Shown: positions 44,666 through 54,319, numbered from the stretch's first letter. The stretch is 64,000 bases of DNA from Parasutterella secunda (GCF_023336895.1 NZ_JAMBLT010000009.1:1-64000); one strand, 5' to 3'. The notes: a model not told the origin generated them from the letters alone. Program-made: numbers and translations.

Positions 44666-45603
44666 AACGATCCTTTCTCATTGTCTCTTTGCCTTGGGTC
44701 GAGGAACGTGACAAGCAGATCACTCACTAGGTTAAAGAAAACAAAAAGAGTGGCCATCAGCAACACGTAGGCCTGGATAATTGGCAGATCTCGGTTAAAT
44801 ACCGCTTCCACACATAGGCGTCCGATTCCCGGCCAAGCAAAAATAGTCTCGATAATAAAAGCGCCTGCGATTAGCTTCGGGATAGACATTCCTAGAGCCG
44901 TGAGTGATGCATGCAAGGAGTTTTTAATCATGTGCCACGTGATGCTTTTTTCCGATAAGCCACGGCCGCGAGCAAAAAGTACCCAGTCTTCGTGGGCAGT
45001 TTTGATCATCTCTGAGCGAATCAAACGCATGTAGGTGCCGATGTAGGCAAGTGACAGGGTCACGGCGGGCAATACAACCGATGAGGTTGAGCGCATTCCG
45101 TTTGTAGGAAAGACGTTGAGCTGGACCGAAAAAATCCAAATCAGAATTAAAGCTGCCCAGAATCCGGGCATCGACGATGTAAAGAAAATAAAACCGCGAA
45201 TAAACCAATCGGTTTTTGAATTTTCCGCTCGGGCTGAAAGGGTACCCGCCGCCAGGCTTACCGAGATGATGATCAAAAGAGCGGTAAGCGCCAGAAAAAG
45301 CGTAGCGGGAAGGGCTTCGAGGATACTGTTTGTAACCGGAAGTCGGGTGACGTAACTTAGTCCCAAATCACCATGAAGAGCGCCGCTCAACCAATCGGCG
45401 TAGCGAGTCAAAAAAGGTTTATCGAGTCCGAATTCCTGGCGGGTGGCTTCAATGAGTTCTGCCGTCGGGAGCATGCCGTTTACGCGAATGGAGGCTTCGG
45501 CCGGATCAGTCGATGAAAATTCCGCAATGGCAAACGTAATGATTGTGATGCCGATTAATATCGGCACCATGAAAAGCAAACGTTTGAGGAAAAAGCGGAG
45601 CAT
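44662..45603 (-). CDS. nikB: ABC importer permease, NikB/DppB-like
   Basis: A 313-residue inner-membrane permease with six helices. It opens with the typical LRFFLKRLLFMVPILIGITIITF helix and has FGLDKPFLTRYADWLSGALHGDLGLSY, the FARGRGLSEK loop with the EAA-type ATPase contact, and IETIFAWPGIGRL, resembling NikB. It starts 28 bases after the SBP gene and overlaps the NikC-like gene by four bases. Confidence 0.87.
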   Translation of the reverse strand: MLRFFLKRLLFMVPILIGITIITFAIAEFSSTDPAEASIRVNGMLPTAELIEATRQEFGLDKPFLTRYADWLSGALHGDLGLSYVTRLPVTNSILEALPATLFLALTALLIIISVSLAAGTLSARAENSKTDWFIRGFIFFTSSMPGFWAALILIWIFSVQLNVFPTNGMRSTSSVVLPAVTLSLAYIGTYMRLIRSEMIKTAHEDWVLFARGRGLSEKSITWHMIKNSLHASLTALGMSIPKLIAGAFIIETIFAWPGIGRLCVEAVFNRDLPIIQAYVLLMATLFVFFNLVSDLLVTFLDPRQRDNEKGSL

Positions 45604-45633
45604 TTGTTCTATTGCAGAAAATCAACACAGCAA

Positions 45634-47247
45634 TTATGGCTGATTACCTGATTCAAAGTACATGGATTCAAACGGAATTTCGTACTGTGAAACTTTGAAA
45701 TCCACTCCCTTTAATGACGGCGTGTGAACCGCTTTGGTTCTGGAGTACGAAATCGGCACGTACACATCAGCATTGTGAATAGCTTCAAGAATCGTTGAGA
45801 CCAGAGCCTGTCGTTTATCTTCATTCATCTCGATCATGAAGTCTCCGATCAAGCGGTCAATTTTTTCTTTATTGGGCAGTCCCAGCTGAGCTTGGTAGTC
45901 TCCGTGCGCAGGAATGCGCCAGGATGAAAGATAACTTTGTGGGTCATACGGAGCTCCCCACGAAAGCGCGTACTGCAGATCAAAATCGCCGCTTCTTTGG
46001 CGATCGAGGAAAATCTGTTTTTCCTCACCGAAAAGGTTCACTTTAATGCCGACTTGAGCCAAATCGGCTTGAATGACTTCGGCAATGGTTCTTTCCTGTG
46101 CGTTTTGCGCATTATAGTAGAAGGCAACTTCAGCTTTTATCCCGTTTTTCTCCCGAATGCCGTCTTGAGACGCAAGCCACCCCGCTTGATCAAGAAGATC
46201 TCGAGCTTTCTGTGGACTGTATTCACGGATTTTTAAATCAACGTCGCAGTAGGGGACATTGCGGGCAAAAAGGGTTGGCGCAGGCTCTTCAAGGTTGTTC
46301 AAAACTCCTTTCGCAATTGCTTGCCTGTCAATGGCGTGAGCGATAGCAAGACGCAGTGTCAAGTCTGCGGTAACAGCTCTCTTGGTGTTTAATAAAATGG
46401 CTCGGCTTGCAATGGGCTCACTTAAAGAAACCGATAGAGAATGGCTCTTTTGCAGCATGCTTAACGCATCGCTTGTCAATTGGTCACCGTCGGCGCCGAA
46501 TATCAGGTCAATCTCTCCTTTTTGAAGTGCCATCAACATGGTTTGTGCGTCAGGCAGCACGTTCCATCGGATCGATTTTAATTTTGGTTTTTCACCCCAG
46601 TAGGTCTCGTTTGTGCTAAAGACCGCGTACTGGTTTCGCTTGTGTTCGGAAAGTTTCCATGGTCCGGTTCCTGCCAGGCACTTCACACCGTTATTCGTGT
46701 GACCGTTATCCATGCAGGCGGGAGATATGAAGCGAAAAGGTCTGGAAACACCGAGCTCAATCAATGTAGGGAAATAGGGATGTTTTAAGTGCAGTTCCCA
46801 CGTTAATTCATCAAGCGCACGGTGAGACTCGATTTCATTGACTAAATTGAGCCATGCATGACGAATTTTATTTTCCAGGATTGCATCAACATTGGCTTTC
46901 ACGCTTTGCGCGGTAAAGGGGTGACCGTCGGTATAACGAACACCCTCACGCAGATGAAAAGTGTATGTTTTGCCGTCAGCGGAAATATCCCAACTTTTGG
47001 CAAGCCACGGTTCAACGCCTTTTGCAGTATTGATGACCAGAGGTTCAAAAACCATGGCCTGAGCCGCCATTTCCCCTAAGTAGAGGTGAGGATTGATATC
47101 TCGAATATCTTTCATGCTGGCGTATTCCAGATGGAAACGATCTTGAGTATTTTTATCGGTATCAGACGGCGAACAAGCTGTCAGCCAAATAGAAACAGAT
47201 ACAGCAAAGATTGCTCGTAGAAATGGAGTGTGAAAAACGGTTTGCAC
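45634..47247 (-). CDS. nikA: ABC importer substrate-binding lipoprotein, NikA-like
   Basis: A 537-residue cluster C binding protein (SBP_bac_5). A lipoprotein signal ends in LTAC. Many stretches match E. coli NikA: NPHLYL, PWLAKSWD, the RHAWLNLVNEIES region, RPFRFISPA, NYWGEKP-like ETYWGEKPKLKSI, IREKNG, WGAPYDPQSYLSS, and a histidine in RIPAHGDYQAQ where NikA has its metal ligand. This favours a Ni-(His)2 or related metallophore as substrate over peptides. The GTG at 47247 has GGCGGAG seven bases upstream; a TTG at 47295 would add 16 residues. No NikR-type GTATGA dyad is visible upstream. Confidence 0.85.
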   Translation of the reverse strand: MQTVFHTPFLRAIFAVSVSIWLTACSPSDTDKNTQDRFHLEYASMKDIRDINPHLYLGEMAAQAMVFEPLVINTAKGVEPWLAKSWDISADGKTYTFHLREGVRYTDGHPFTAQSVKANVDAILENKIRHAWLNLVNEIESHRALDELTWELHLKHPYFPTLIELGVSRPFRFISPACMDNGHTNNGVKCLAGTGPWKLSEHKRNQYAVFSTNETYWGEKPKLKSIRWNVLPDAQTMLMALQKGEIDLIFGADGDQLTSDALSMLQKSHSLSVSLSEPIASRAILLNTKRAVTADLTLRLAIAHAIDRQAIAKGVLNNLEEPAPTLFARNVPYCDVDLKIREYSPQKARDLLDQAGWLASQDGIREKNGIKAEVAFYYNAQNAQERTIAEVIQADLAQVGIKVNLFGEEKQIFLDRQRSGDFDLQYALSWGAPYDPQSYLSSWRIPAHGDYQAQLGLPNKEKIDRLIGDFMIEMNEDKRQALVSTILEAIHNADVYVPISYSRTKAVHTPSLKGVDFKVSQYEIPFESMYFESGNQP

Positions 47248-47372
47248 GTGAAAAACTCCGCCGGATATCCGAATACTGGTTAAAGCGTGATTCAATGATA
47301 GGGGAAAGAGTGTGATCTCTCAATGGAAAAAAGGATTAATGAGAGAATTGAAGAAAAAACGAGTAGAAATAG

Positions 47373-47398
47373 AAAAAGCCCGAAAAATCGGGCTTTTT
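47373..47398 (-). terminator. Terminator after rpmG
   Basis: AAAAAGCCCGA, AAAA loop, TCGGGCTTTTT. It works in both directions and separates the ribosomal genes from the nickel-type operon. Confidence 0.88.
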
Positions 47399-47416
47399 GG
47401 TCGGTACGATACTCAA

Positions 47417-47584
47417 TTACTTGAGCTTCGTTTCCTTATAAACCACATGCTTGCGAGCAACCGGGTCATACTTGGAAATTTCCATCTTGCCCGTGCTCGT
47501 ACGCTTGTTCTTGGTCGTCGTATAGAAGTGACCCGTACCGGCGGTCGACTCTAACTTGATCTTTTCACGGTTACCCTTTGCCAT
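47417..47584 (-). CDS. rpmG: Ribosomal protein L33 (bL33)
   Basis: A 55-residue ribosomal protein. It starts [21 protein letters not shown] and has [19 protein letters not shown] followed by the C-terminal KETKLK. There are no cysteines, so it is the zinc-independent form. It follows rpmB by 12 bases in the common rpmB-rpmG order, and a terminator follows. Confidence 0.96.
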   Translation of the reverse strand: MAKGNREKIKLESTAGTGHFYTTTKNKRTSTGKMEISKYDPVARKHVVYKETKLK

Positions 47585-47596
47585 GGTGAACTCCTA

Positions 47597-47830
47597 TTAG
47601 ATTTCGCCGCGGGCGCGGAGGTCCGCTAAGACCGCATCAATACCGAGCTTGTCGACCGTACGAAGACCTGCCGCCGTCAGACGCAAACGAACCCAACGGT
47701 TTTCGCTTTCAACCCAAAAACGACGATATTGAAGATTGGGCATGAAACGACGCTTGGTTTTGTTGTTTGCGTGAGAGACGCGGTGGCCGACCATCGGCGC
47801 TTTGCCGGTGACTTGACACACTCGTGCCAT
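47597..47830 (-). CDS. rpmB: Ribosomal protein L28 (bL28)
   Basis: A 77-residue ribosomal protein with the family start [21 protein letters not shown] and the [16 protein letters not shown] core. It contains a single cysteine rather than a zinc cluster, as is usual for proteobacterial L28. A strong minus-strand promoter lies 85 bases upstream. Confidence 0.97.
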   Translation of the reverse strand: MARVCQVTGKAPMVGHRVSHANNKTKRRFMPNLQYRRFWVESENRWVRLRLTAAGLRTVDKLGIDAVLADLRARGEI

Positions 47831-47914
47831 CGCTAACTCCAGTCAAAAAATTAAAACAAAAACAACCCGCCCGAAGTAATGCATCTCACCTCGGTGGGGT
47901 CAACGGTATCGAGC

Positions 47915-47943
47915 ATTATACTCATCGCCCCCTGCATACGCAA
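47915..47943 (-). promoter_or_regulatory. Sigma-70 promoter of rpmB-rpmG
   Basis: On the minus strand TTGCGT (47943-47938), 17 bases, TATAAT (47920-47915). The -10 is a perfect consensus; about 80 bases of leader follow before rpmB. Confidence 0.75.
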
Positions 47944-47972
47944 ATTTTTATAAGTTTTATGAGGTGATAGCC

Positions 47973-49340
47973 CTAGTCTCTATTAATGACAAGGGCGGGC
48001 TGTCCATCGTAGCCATAGCGTCGTTTATTGCGGATGATGAGTGTAACGCTCAAAATGAAAGTCAGTGTTTCAGCTAGCGGCACAGAAAGCCAAAGACCAA
48101 TCTCGCCGATTAAAAGCGGCAGACACTCGATAGCCAGAACGGTAAATAGAAACGTTCTGCAAAAAGAGACAATGGCTGCGCGTTTGCCATCTCCCATGGC
48201 TGTGAAGAGGTAGGCGGCAAACATATTGGGACACAGAAGTAACAAGGAAAGTGCAAAGTAGCCGAAATTGGCTAAAACGAGTTCAAAGACCGCCGAGTCC
48301 CTCGGAGTGAAGAAAGCCAAGACGGGAGCGGCGAAAATAACCGACATACCATAGGCTGCAAGCGAGAATATCGTCATGATGACGAGACTGTTTTTAAAGA
48401 CACAGGCTAATTCTGTCCAGTTCTGTTCGCCGTATTTATAGCCTAGAATCGGACCGGTGGCTTCACAAAAACCATAAAAGATGGAATTAAAAACATACGT
48501 TGAATAGGATGCAATGGTTAAAGCGGCCACACCGTCAACACCCAACCAATACATAAAAGCTGCATTAAATAAGTAAAGCGTAACGGAAGAGGAAAGACTG
48601 CCCACCATTTCAGAAAATCCGCTTGTACATGCGCCTTTAAGAGCTGCCCAGTCGGGACGAGTCAAAATGATTTTGATAGGGGCTTTCGTTCGGCAAAAGA
48701 AAATGCCTCCGGCCACCGCCGCGACAATCCAGGAGATAACCGTCGCCAGTGCTCCGCCATACATACCCCAACCGAAAGGCCCCATAAAAACAATATCCAA
48801 AACAACATTGGTAAGACCCGAGGCGATTGAAACGGCCAGGCCCAGTTTGGGGAATCCCGCTACAGTGAAAAAAGTCTGAGACAACACGCTCAATAAAAAG
48901 CAGGGCATGAAGGCAAGCCAAACAATTTGGTACTCATAGGCATAGGCGTATTGCTCTTCGTTGACATTAAGAAAGTCCAACAGAGGATCTAATAACAAAA
49001 TACCCAAGAGTCCCACGATGACTCCAAAGGCAAATTCCGCGTAAACCAGTGTGCTTAGGGCTCGGTCGGCGCCAGCTGAGTCGCCGGCCCCCATGCGTCG
49101 TGAGACAACGGAGCCGCCACCGGCAGAAAGCATGATGCCGACTGCACCCAAAAAGATGGCAAGCGGGAAGATCATATTTAGAGAGGCTAGCGCCACGGTG
49201 CCCATGTAGCGACTGATTAAAACACCATCGGCCACCATATAGCTCATGATGAAAAGCGACATCAGCATGCGAGGGAATGTGAAGCGCAACTGTCCTGCGA
49301 TGCTGAAGTGTTGTCCGAGGATGGTGTTGGTGGGGCGCAT
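47973..49340 (-). CDS. MATE-family efflux transporter
   Basis: A 455-residue membrane protein with twelve helices in two halves. The N-terminal part has MVADGVLISRYMGTVALASLNMIFP and GGGSVVSRRMGAGD, typical of MATE cation or drug antiporters (DinF/NorM-related, the MepA-like group). The substrate is unknown. No ribosome site is clear at the ATG. Confidence 0.87.
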   Translation of the reverse strand: MRPTNTILGQHFSIAGQLRFTFPRMLMSLFIMSYMVADGVLISRYMGTVALASLNMIFPLAIFLGAVGIMLSAGGGSVVSRRMGAGDSAGADRALSTLVYAEFAFGVIVGLLGILLLDPLLDFLNVNEEQYAYAYEYQIVWLAFMPCFLLSVLSQTFFTVAGFPKLGLAVSIASGLTNVVLDIVFMGPFGWGMYGGALATVISWIVAAVAGGIFFCRTKAPIKIILTRPDWAALKGACTSGFSEMVGSLSSSVTLYLFNAAFMYWLGVDGVAALTIASYSTYVFNSIFYGFCEATGPILGYKYGEQNWTELACVFKNSLVIMTIFSLAAYGMSVIFAAPVLAFFTPRDSAVFELVLANFGYFALSLLLLCPNMFAAYLFTAMGDGKRAAIVSFCRTFLFTVLAIECLPLLIGEIGLWLSVPLAETLTFILSVTLIIRNKRRYGYDGQPALVINRD

Positions 49341-49528
49341 AAAAGTAGCTGAAGTTTTGTTTTTTAATACTGCTGTTTTGTTGATTGAAAGCCAAGGTCA
49401 ATACTAATTCAAATTTTCTGCGACTGTTTGCACAAAATACGCTAAAAAATTTAACGATTAAGCCCAAATGATGAAAACGAGATGATTAAAAAACGGTAGA
49501 CTTTTGAAATATTTTGAGGGGAACATCC

Positions 49529-50446
49529 ATGCAGGTTTTATTAGCTCAGCCGCGAGGTTTTTGCGCCGGTGTCAATCGGGCCATTGCGATTGTGGAAAAG
49601 GCCTTGGCTGTCTACGGCAGTCCGATTTATGTCCGTCATGAAATTGTTCATAACAAGACGGTGGTCAATGAACTGAAAGAAAAAGGCGCGATCTTTGTTG
49701 ATCATCTAAGCGAAGTGCCCGATGGAGCAACGGCTATTTTGTCGGCCCACGGTGTTCCCAAAAGTGTTAAAGCGTACGCTTCAGGACGAAAGATTCGTCT
49801 TTTTGATGCCGCCTGCCCTTTGGTAATGAAAGTGCACCGAGAGGTCGTCAAAATGCATGAAGAGGGATTGACGGTTATTGTGATCGGTCACAAAGGACAT
49901 GCGGAAGTGGAAGGGACCATGGGACAGGTCGACAACAACATCTACCGTGTCTACACTGATGAAGAAGTTGACGCTCTTAACGTGCCCGATCCCAATAAAG
50001 TCGGTTATGTGACGCAGACCACTTTGTCGACGGATGAAACGAAAGAAGTCATTGCTCGGTTGAAGGCCCGTTTCCCATCCATTCGCTCATTGTCGGCAGC
50101 GGATATTTGCTACGCCACGCAAAGTCGTCAGGAAGCTGTAAAGAAATTAGCGGCCATGGTTGACTTGGTGTTGGTGATTGGATCCAGTACCAGTTCGAAT
50201 TCCCGCAGACTCCGTGATAAGGCCCAGCGTGAAGGTGTTCGCGCATTTTTAATTGACAGCGTTGCAGATATTGAACCCTCTTGGTTTGATGGCGTGGAAA
50301 AGGTGGGGCTGACAGCCGGCGCTTCAGCGCCTGAGCATTTGGTTCAAGGCGTGGTGGAATACTTAAAGGCAAACGGGGCCACCTCTGTAGAGACCATGCC
50401 GGGCGTGCCCGACAGGATTGCTTTCCCGTTGCCAGCGGGTCTTTGA
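49529..50446 (+). CDS. ispH: 4-hydroxy-3-methylbut-2-enyl diphosphate reductase IspH
   Basis: A 305-residue iron-sulfur enzyme, the last step of the MEP isoprenoid pathway. The three cluster cysteines lie in PRGFCAGV, DAACPLV and ICYATQSRQ. HEIVHNKTVV and SAHGVPKSV carry the substrate histidines. The ATG at 49529 has GAGGGG seven bases upstream and gives the usual N-terminus. The YbaK-type deacylase follows. Confidence 0.97.
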   Translation: MQVLLAQPRGFCAGVNRAIAIVEKALAVYGSPIYVRHEIVHNKTVVNELKEKGAIFVDHLSEVPDGATAILSAHGVPKSVKAYASGRKIRLFDAACPLVMKVHREVVKMHEEGLTVIVIGHKGHAEVEGTMGQVDNNIYRVYTDEEVDALNVPDPNKVGYVTQTTLSTDETKEVIARLKARFPSIRSLSAADICYATQSRQEAVKKLAAMVDLVLVIGSSTSSNSRRLRDKAQREGVRAFLIDSVADIEPSWFDGVEKVGLTAGASAPEHLVQGVVEYLKANGATSVETMPGVPDRIAFPLPAGL

Positions 50447-50468
50447 TAAAAAAGTGAAAGGAACGATT

Positions 50469-50960
50469 ATGTCTAAAGAAAAACATCAAAGTGCGACACC
50501 GGCCACCGATTGGCTCAAACAACATAAGGTCGCCTTTGAACCCTTTTCTTACGAGTATGTTGAGCACGGCGGTACAGCCTCCGTTGCCGCCGCTTTCGGT
50601 TTAGATCACCACACGGTTGTAAAAACACTCATTATGGAAGACGAGCACGCGAAGCCCTTGGTGATTCTTATGCATGGTGACTGTGAAGTCAGTACCAAAA
50701 ATCTTGCCCGTCAAGTGGGAGCAAAACATATCGCACCTTGTAAGCCCGAGCAAGCTCAACGCAATAGCGGCTATCAAGTTGGCGGTACTTCGCCCTTTGG
50801 AACTCGAAAACGTATGCCGGTATACGTGCAAAAGACGATTTTGGAATTGCCGGAAATTTACATCAACGGGGGGCGCCGCGGTTTTATTGTGAAAATCAAC
50901 CCTTCTGTTTTGGTCGATGAATTGGGAGCAAAGCCGGTTGATTGCGCCAATGCGGATTAA
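50469..50960 (+). CDS. ybaK: YbaK/EbsC-type Cys-tRNA(Pro) deacylase
   Basis: A 163-residue trans-editing enzyme of the YbaK/ProX family that hydrolyses mischarged aminoacyl-tRNA(Pro). The core motifs are VKTLIMEDEHAKPLVILMHGD, the GGTSPFGTRKRMPVYV segment typical of YbaK with the Gly-Gly-x-Ser/Thr-Pro-Phe-Gly loop, and ELPEIYINGGRRGFIVKINP. AAAGG precedes the ATG at 50469. It is 20 bases after ispH. Confidence 0.92.
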   Translation: MSKEKHQSATPATDWLKQHKVAFEPFSYEYVEHGGTASVAAAFGLDHHTVVKTLIMEDEHAKPLVILMHGDCEVSTKNLARQVGAKHIAPCKPEQAQRNSGYQVGGTSPFGTRKRMPVYVQKTILELPEIYINGGRRGFIVKINPSVLVDELGAKPVDCANAD

Positions 50961-50974
50961 CCACCAATTGGTGG
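50961..50974. promoter_or_regulatory. Perfect 14-base palindrome upstream of the amidohydrolase
   Basis: CCACCAATTGGTGG lies 60 bases before the next ATG. It may be an operator for the M20 amidohydrolase gene. The protein that would bind it is unknown. Confidence 0.4.
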
Positions 50975-51033
50975 AAATCGTATGGGAGACCGTACGGCAG
51001 AAAACGATGAGACTCGGTTAGGAGTAGCAAAAA

Positions 51034-52266
51034 ATGCAAACGGAAAAAGATTTTGCTCAGAAAATTTTCACTGATGTTCGTGAGATGTCGAAATCCGACC
51101 TGGGCGTTACTCGTTTGGGTTATTCGGAAAAAGAAACTCAGGTATTGAGGTATCTTGAAAAAGTCGCCCTTGATTTAAGCATGAACTGCTCGTATGACGA
51201 GGCGGGCAATCTTTGGATGACTCTTGAAGGAAAACATCCGGAGAGGCCGTTTTTAATGGTGGCCAGTCACGCCGATAGCGTTCCTGAAGGCGGAAATTTT
51301 GATGGATTGGCCGGTATCGTGTCAGGACTTTGTGCAGCCAAAGCCATTAAAGAGTCAGGCATTCAATTGGATTGTAACTTAAACGTTGTGGCTTTCCGTT
51401 GTGAAGAACAAGGCCTAATCGGTTCTCGTGCGATCTTAGGAACATTGACGCCCGAAGACTTGAATCGTCGTTATCGGCCCGAATGTAAGCTTTTGGGGGA
51501 ATCGATGCAAGACTGCGGGATTAATCCGCAGGCGTTAGTTCAAGGCAAGGCCTACTTAAATCCGAAGGATGTGGCGGCTTATTTTGAATTACACATTGAA
51601 CAAGGGCCGAAGTTGGAACAATCTTCTCAAGCAAAGGTTGGCCTGGTAACTGGTATTCGAGGCAATGTCTTTCACCGTGCTATTCGGTGCTTGGGGGAAA
51701 CCGCTCATTCTGGTGCCATTGATTTTGAGTTTAGACACGATGCCGTGGCTGCTGTCGCTCAGCTTTTTGCCGTCATGCGCGCGCACTGGATTGAAAGGCT
51801 CAAAGCGGGCGATGATTTGGTCTACACCAACGGTGTTGTTAATACGCCGCCTTCACAGAGCTTTAACATCATTTCCGGCGAAGTAACCTTTAGCCTTGAT
51901 ATCCGCACACTTTCAGTACAAACGAGAGAATATTTCTATGAGCTCTTTAAAAAAGAAGCTCGAAAGATAGAAGCTGACTTTGGTGTTCGCTTCGAATTTG
52001 ATCAGGCGTTCTACATTGAGCCAGCCTTAAGTGACGGGCACTTAATTAATAAATTGGAATCTTCGGCTGCTCAAGAAAATATTCCGGTTATTCGTATGCC
52101 TTCGGGCGCCGGCCATGATGCCGGTGATATTGCTCAGGAAGGCATCCCGATGGCGATGATTTTTATCGCTAATCAAAACGGTTCACACAATCATCGCGAA
52201 GCCATGCGAATGGAAGACTTTTTGTCCGGCGTGCAAATTTTGACTCGTACGCTCAAAGATCTTTAG
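51034..52266 (+). CDS. M20-type N-carbamoyl amino acid/allantoate amidohydrolase
   Basis: A 410-residue zinc enzyme of the AllC/HyuC/beta-ureidopropionase group. The metal ligands are visible: [18 protein letters not shown] (His and Asp), [11 protein letters not shown] (Glu-Glu), ELHIEQGP (His) and the C-terminal [12 protein letters not shown] and SHNHREAM. The dimerisation domain lies between about residues 205 and 320. AGGAG lies nine bases before the ATG. Its exact substrate (carbamoyl amino acid, allantoate or ureidopropionate) cannot be read. It converges with tsaD with a four-base overlap. Confidence 0.87.
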   Translation: MQTEKDFAQKIFTDVREMSKSDLGVTRLGYSEKETQVLRYLEKVALDLSMNCSYDEAGNLWMTLEGKHPERPFLMVASHADSVPEGGNFDGLAGIVSGLCAAKAIKESGIQLDCNLNVVAFRCEEQGLIGSRAILGTLTPEDLNRRYRPECKLLGESMQDCGINPQALVQGKAYLNPKDVAAYFELHIEQGPKLEQSSQAKVGLVTGIRGNVFHRAIRCLGETAHSGAIDFEFRHDAVAAVAQLFAVMRAHWIERLKAGDDLVYTNGVVNTPPSQSFNIISGEVTFSLDIRTLSVQTREYFYELFKKEARKIEADFGVRFEFDQAFYIEPALSDGHLINKLESSAAQENIPVIRMPSGAGHDAGDIAQEGIPMAMIFIANQNGSHNHREAMRMEDFLSGVQILTRTLKDL

Positions 52267-53312
52267 TGAATGATATCCGCGGCGGCTTCTTTAAGCCGCC
52301 AACGAGGCTTAACACCAAATTTCATATTCTTAAAATGACGATTAATGTCATCGGCGCTCATGTGCTTCATTCGCTCTAAACCGGCAGTGGCGATCATCGC
52401 CCCATTATCTGTACACAGTTTGATGGGCGGAAAGAATACTTTCATGCCGCGTTTGCGCATTTCATAAACCAAGCGGTTGCGAAGCTGCTTGTTGGCGCTC
52501 ACGCCTCCTGCGACCACAAGCGTTTTCATTTTTGATTGCTTCATTGCCTTGACAGTTTTTGCCGCCAAAACATCCACGACGGCATCCACAAAAGCTCGGG
52601 CTAAATTGGCGCGAAAGGTTTCATCCGTTGCATCGGGTGCATTTTTAACGGCGGTCAATACCGCGGTTTTTAAACCCGAAAAACTCATGTCAAGATTGGG
52701 TGAATGAATCATGGGACGGGGCAGTTCAATGGCGCCGGACGTGCCCTTCTCGGCTAAAGCGCTCACGGCGGGACCGCCCGGGTAGCACATGCCCAAGAGC
52801 TGTGCCGTTTTATCAAAGGCTTCACCCACAGCATCATCGAGCGTGTCGCCCAACAGTTCATAGTCTCCGAAGCGGTTGACTTTCATGATTTGGGTGTGGC
52901 CGCCTGATACTAAAAGCGCGATAAACGGAAATTCGGGAGCGGGATCGGCCAATAAATTAGCCAGCAGGTGCCCTTCCATGTGGTGAATACCAATAACTGG
53001 AATATCCAACGCAAAAGCGAGCGCATGAGCAACGCTTACGCCCACTAAAAGAGCGCCGGCCAAGCCCGGTCCTTGCGTAACCGCGATGGCATCAAGGTCA
53101 GTCTTGGTTTTGCCAGCCTCTTCGAGCACTTGTTCAATGAGCGGAATAACGCGACGGATATGGTCTCGGCTGGCCAATTCAGGAACCACGCCGCCATAAA
53201 GTCGGTGCATGTCAATTTGGGTGTGCACGGCATGAGCCAATAAGCCTTTTTCGCTGTCAATGAGAGCAACGCCCGTTTCGTCACAAGAGGACTCTAAACC
53301 AAGAATGAGCAT
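52263..53312 (-). CDS. tsaD: tRNA N6-adenosine threonylcarbamoyltransferase TsaD
   Basis: A 349-residue ASKHA-fold enzyme for t6A37 in t[22 protein letters not shown] is the family N-terminus, so the start is 53312 although the frame is open further upstream. The metal-binding [23 protein letters not shown]-region and [12 protein letters not shown] motifs are present. It is divergent from rpsU, a classic arrangement (tsaD/gcp beside rpsU-dnaG-rpoD). Confidence 0.96.
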   Translation of the reverse strand: MLILGLESSCDETGVALIDSEKGLLAHAVHTQIDMHRLYGGVVPELASRDHIRRVIPLIEQVLEEAGKTKTDLDAIAVTQGPGLAGALLVGVSVAHALAFALDIPVIGIHHMEGHLLANLLADPAPEFPFIALLVSGGHTQIMKVNRFGDYELLGDTLDDAVGEAFDKTAQLLGMCYPGGPAVSALAEKGTSGAIELPRPMIHSPNLDMSFSGLKTAVLTAVKNAPDATDETFRANLARAFVDAVVDVLAAKTVKAMKQSKMKTLVVAGGVSANKQLRNRLVYEMRKRGMKVFFPPIKLCTDNGAMIATAGLERMKHMSADDINRHFKNMKFGVKPRWRLKEAAADIIH

Positions 53313-53517
53313 AAATATCAAAAGAATCAATAAGTTATATTGATTCTGCAAGAAAAAAGACAAAAAAATGAAAGGACTATTTCCTTTTATCCGTATTTTA
53401 TGCGAAAATATGCAACTTTCGGAGGTCGTGCGATACATTCCGAGATGGATTTGTGCGCACTGATCAGATCGGTAAATCAATACCGCAACATTTTTTTATT
53501 GACAGGTAAGGTGCCTG

Positions 53518-53730
53518 ATGCCCACTATTCGTGTTAAAGAAAACGAACCGTTTGAAACCGCTCTTCGCCGTTTCAAGCGCACCATTGAAAAGAGCGGTCT
53601 TTTGACCGAATTGCGTGCTCGTGAGTTCTATGAAAAGCCCACGGCTGAACGTAAGCGTAAGAAGGCTGCTGCCATCAAGCGTCACTACAAGCGCTTGCGC
53701 AGCCAAATGTTGCCGAAGAAGCTCTACTAA
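53518..53730 (+). CDS. rpsU: Ribosomal protein S21 (bS21)
   Basis: A 70-residue basic protein: [21 protein letters not shown] and a C-terminal [23 protein letters not shown] lies six bases before the ATG. It is the first gene of the macromolecular synthesis operon with yqeY, dnaG and rpoD. Confidence 0.97.
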   Translation: MPTIRVKENEPFETALRRFKRTIEKSGLLTELRAREFYEKPTAERKRKKAAAIKRHYKRLRSQMLPKKLY

Positions 53731-53734
53731 TTTT

Positions 53735-53779
53735 CGGACCGCATACAGTTGACGGTCCGATCTAGCGCAGGGACCGTCA
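53735..53779 (+). promoter_or_regulatory. Alternating hairpins downstream of rpsU
   Basis: CGGACCG (53735-53741) can pair with CGGTCCG (53753-53759), but TGACGGTCC (53750-53758) pairs better with GGACCGTCA (53771-53779, 9 bp). The two structures exclude each other and precede a strong terminator. Confidence 0.6.
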
Positions 53780-53811
53780 GGGCTTGAGCTTTGTGCTTTA
53801 AGCCAAAATCA

Positions 53812-53859
53812 CGCGTGCAAAGCTCTGACTGAAGAGAGAGGTTGCACGCGTTTTTTTTT
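53812..53859 (+). terminator. Intra-operon terminator between rpsU and yqeY
   Basis: CGCGTGCAA, 21-base loop, TTGCACGCG (9-bp stem) and nine T. It ends seven bases before the yqeY ribosome site and would limit read-through from rpsU. Confidence 0.85.
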
Positions 53860-53872
53860 CAAAGGAATGGAA

Positions 53873-54319
53873 ATGACGATTAAAGAACAGATCATGGCCG
53901 ATATGAAGGCCGCGATGAAAGCTCACGATGCAGCTCGTTTGGGAGCTATTCGTCTCTTGATGGCTGCTATCAAGCAAAAAGAAGTGGACGAACGTGTTCA
54001 GTGCGCAGATCCCGAGATCATCTCGATCATCGCTAAACTCGTCAAGCAACGCCACGATTCCATCGAACAATACACGGCAGCCAGTCGTCAAGACTTGGCC
54101 GATAAAGAACAGGCTGAAATTGATGTCTTATCGACCTATTTGCCTAAGCCTCTGACCGAAGAAGAAATTCTTGCCATCATCGATGAAGCCATCGCCGCCA
54201 TCGGTGCTAACGGCATGGCCGCTATGGGTAAAGTGATGGGCGCGGTCAAGCCCAAGCTTACCGGTCGCGCTGACATGGGTAAGGTTTCCGCGCTGATTAA
54301 GCAAAAGTTGACCGCTTAA
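53873..54319 (+). CDS. GatB/YqeY-domain protein
   Basis: A 148-residue helical protein of the YqeY family, which resembles the tail of GatB. The start at 53873 has AAAGG seven bases upstream; an ATG two codons earlier overlaps the ribosome site. Motifs are MKAHDAARLGAIRLLMAAIKQKE, EIDVLSTYLPKPLTEEEI and MGKVMGAVKPKLTGRADMGKVS. YqeY often sits between rpsU and dnaG. A tRNA-related role is suspected; the function is unproven. Confidence 0.93.
   Translation: MTIKEQIMADMKAAMKAHDAARLGAIRLLMAAIKQKEVDERVQCADPEIISIIAKLVKQRHDSIEQYTAASRQDLADKEQAEIDVLSTYLPKPLTEEEILAIIDEAIAAIGANGMAAMGKVMGAVKPKLTGRADMGKVSALIKQKLTA

Noticed and set aside
42145-47247. Operon as a plain dipeptide importer
   Set aside because: The binding protein matches NikA in many specific segments, including metal-site regions, more than it matches DppA.
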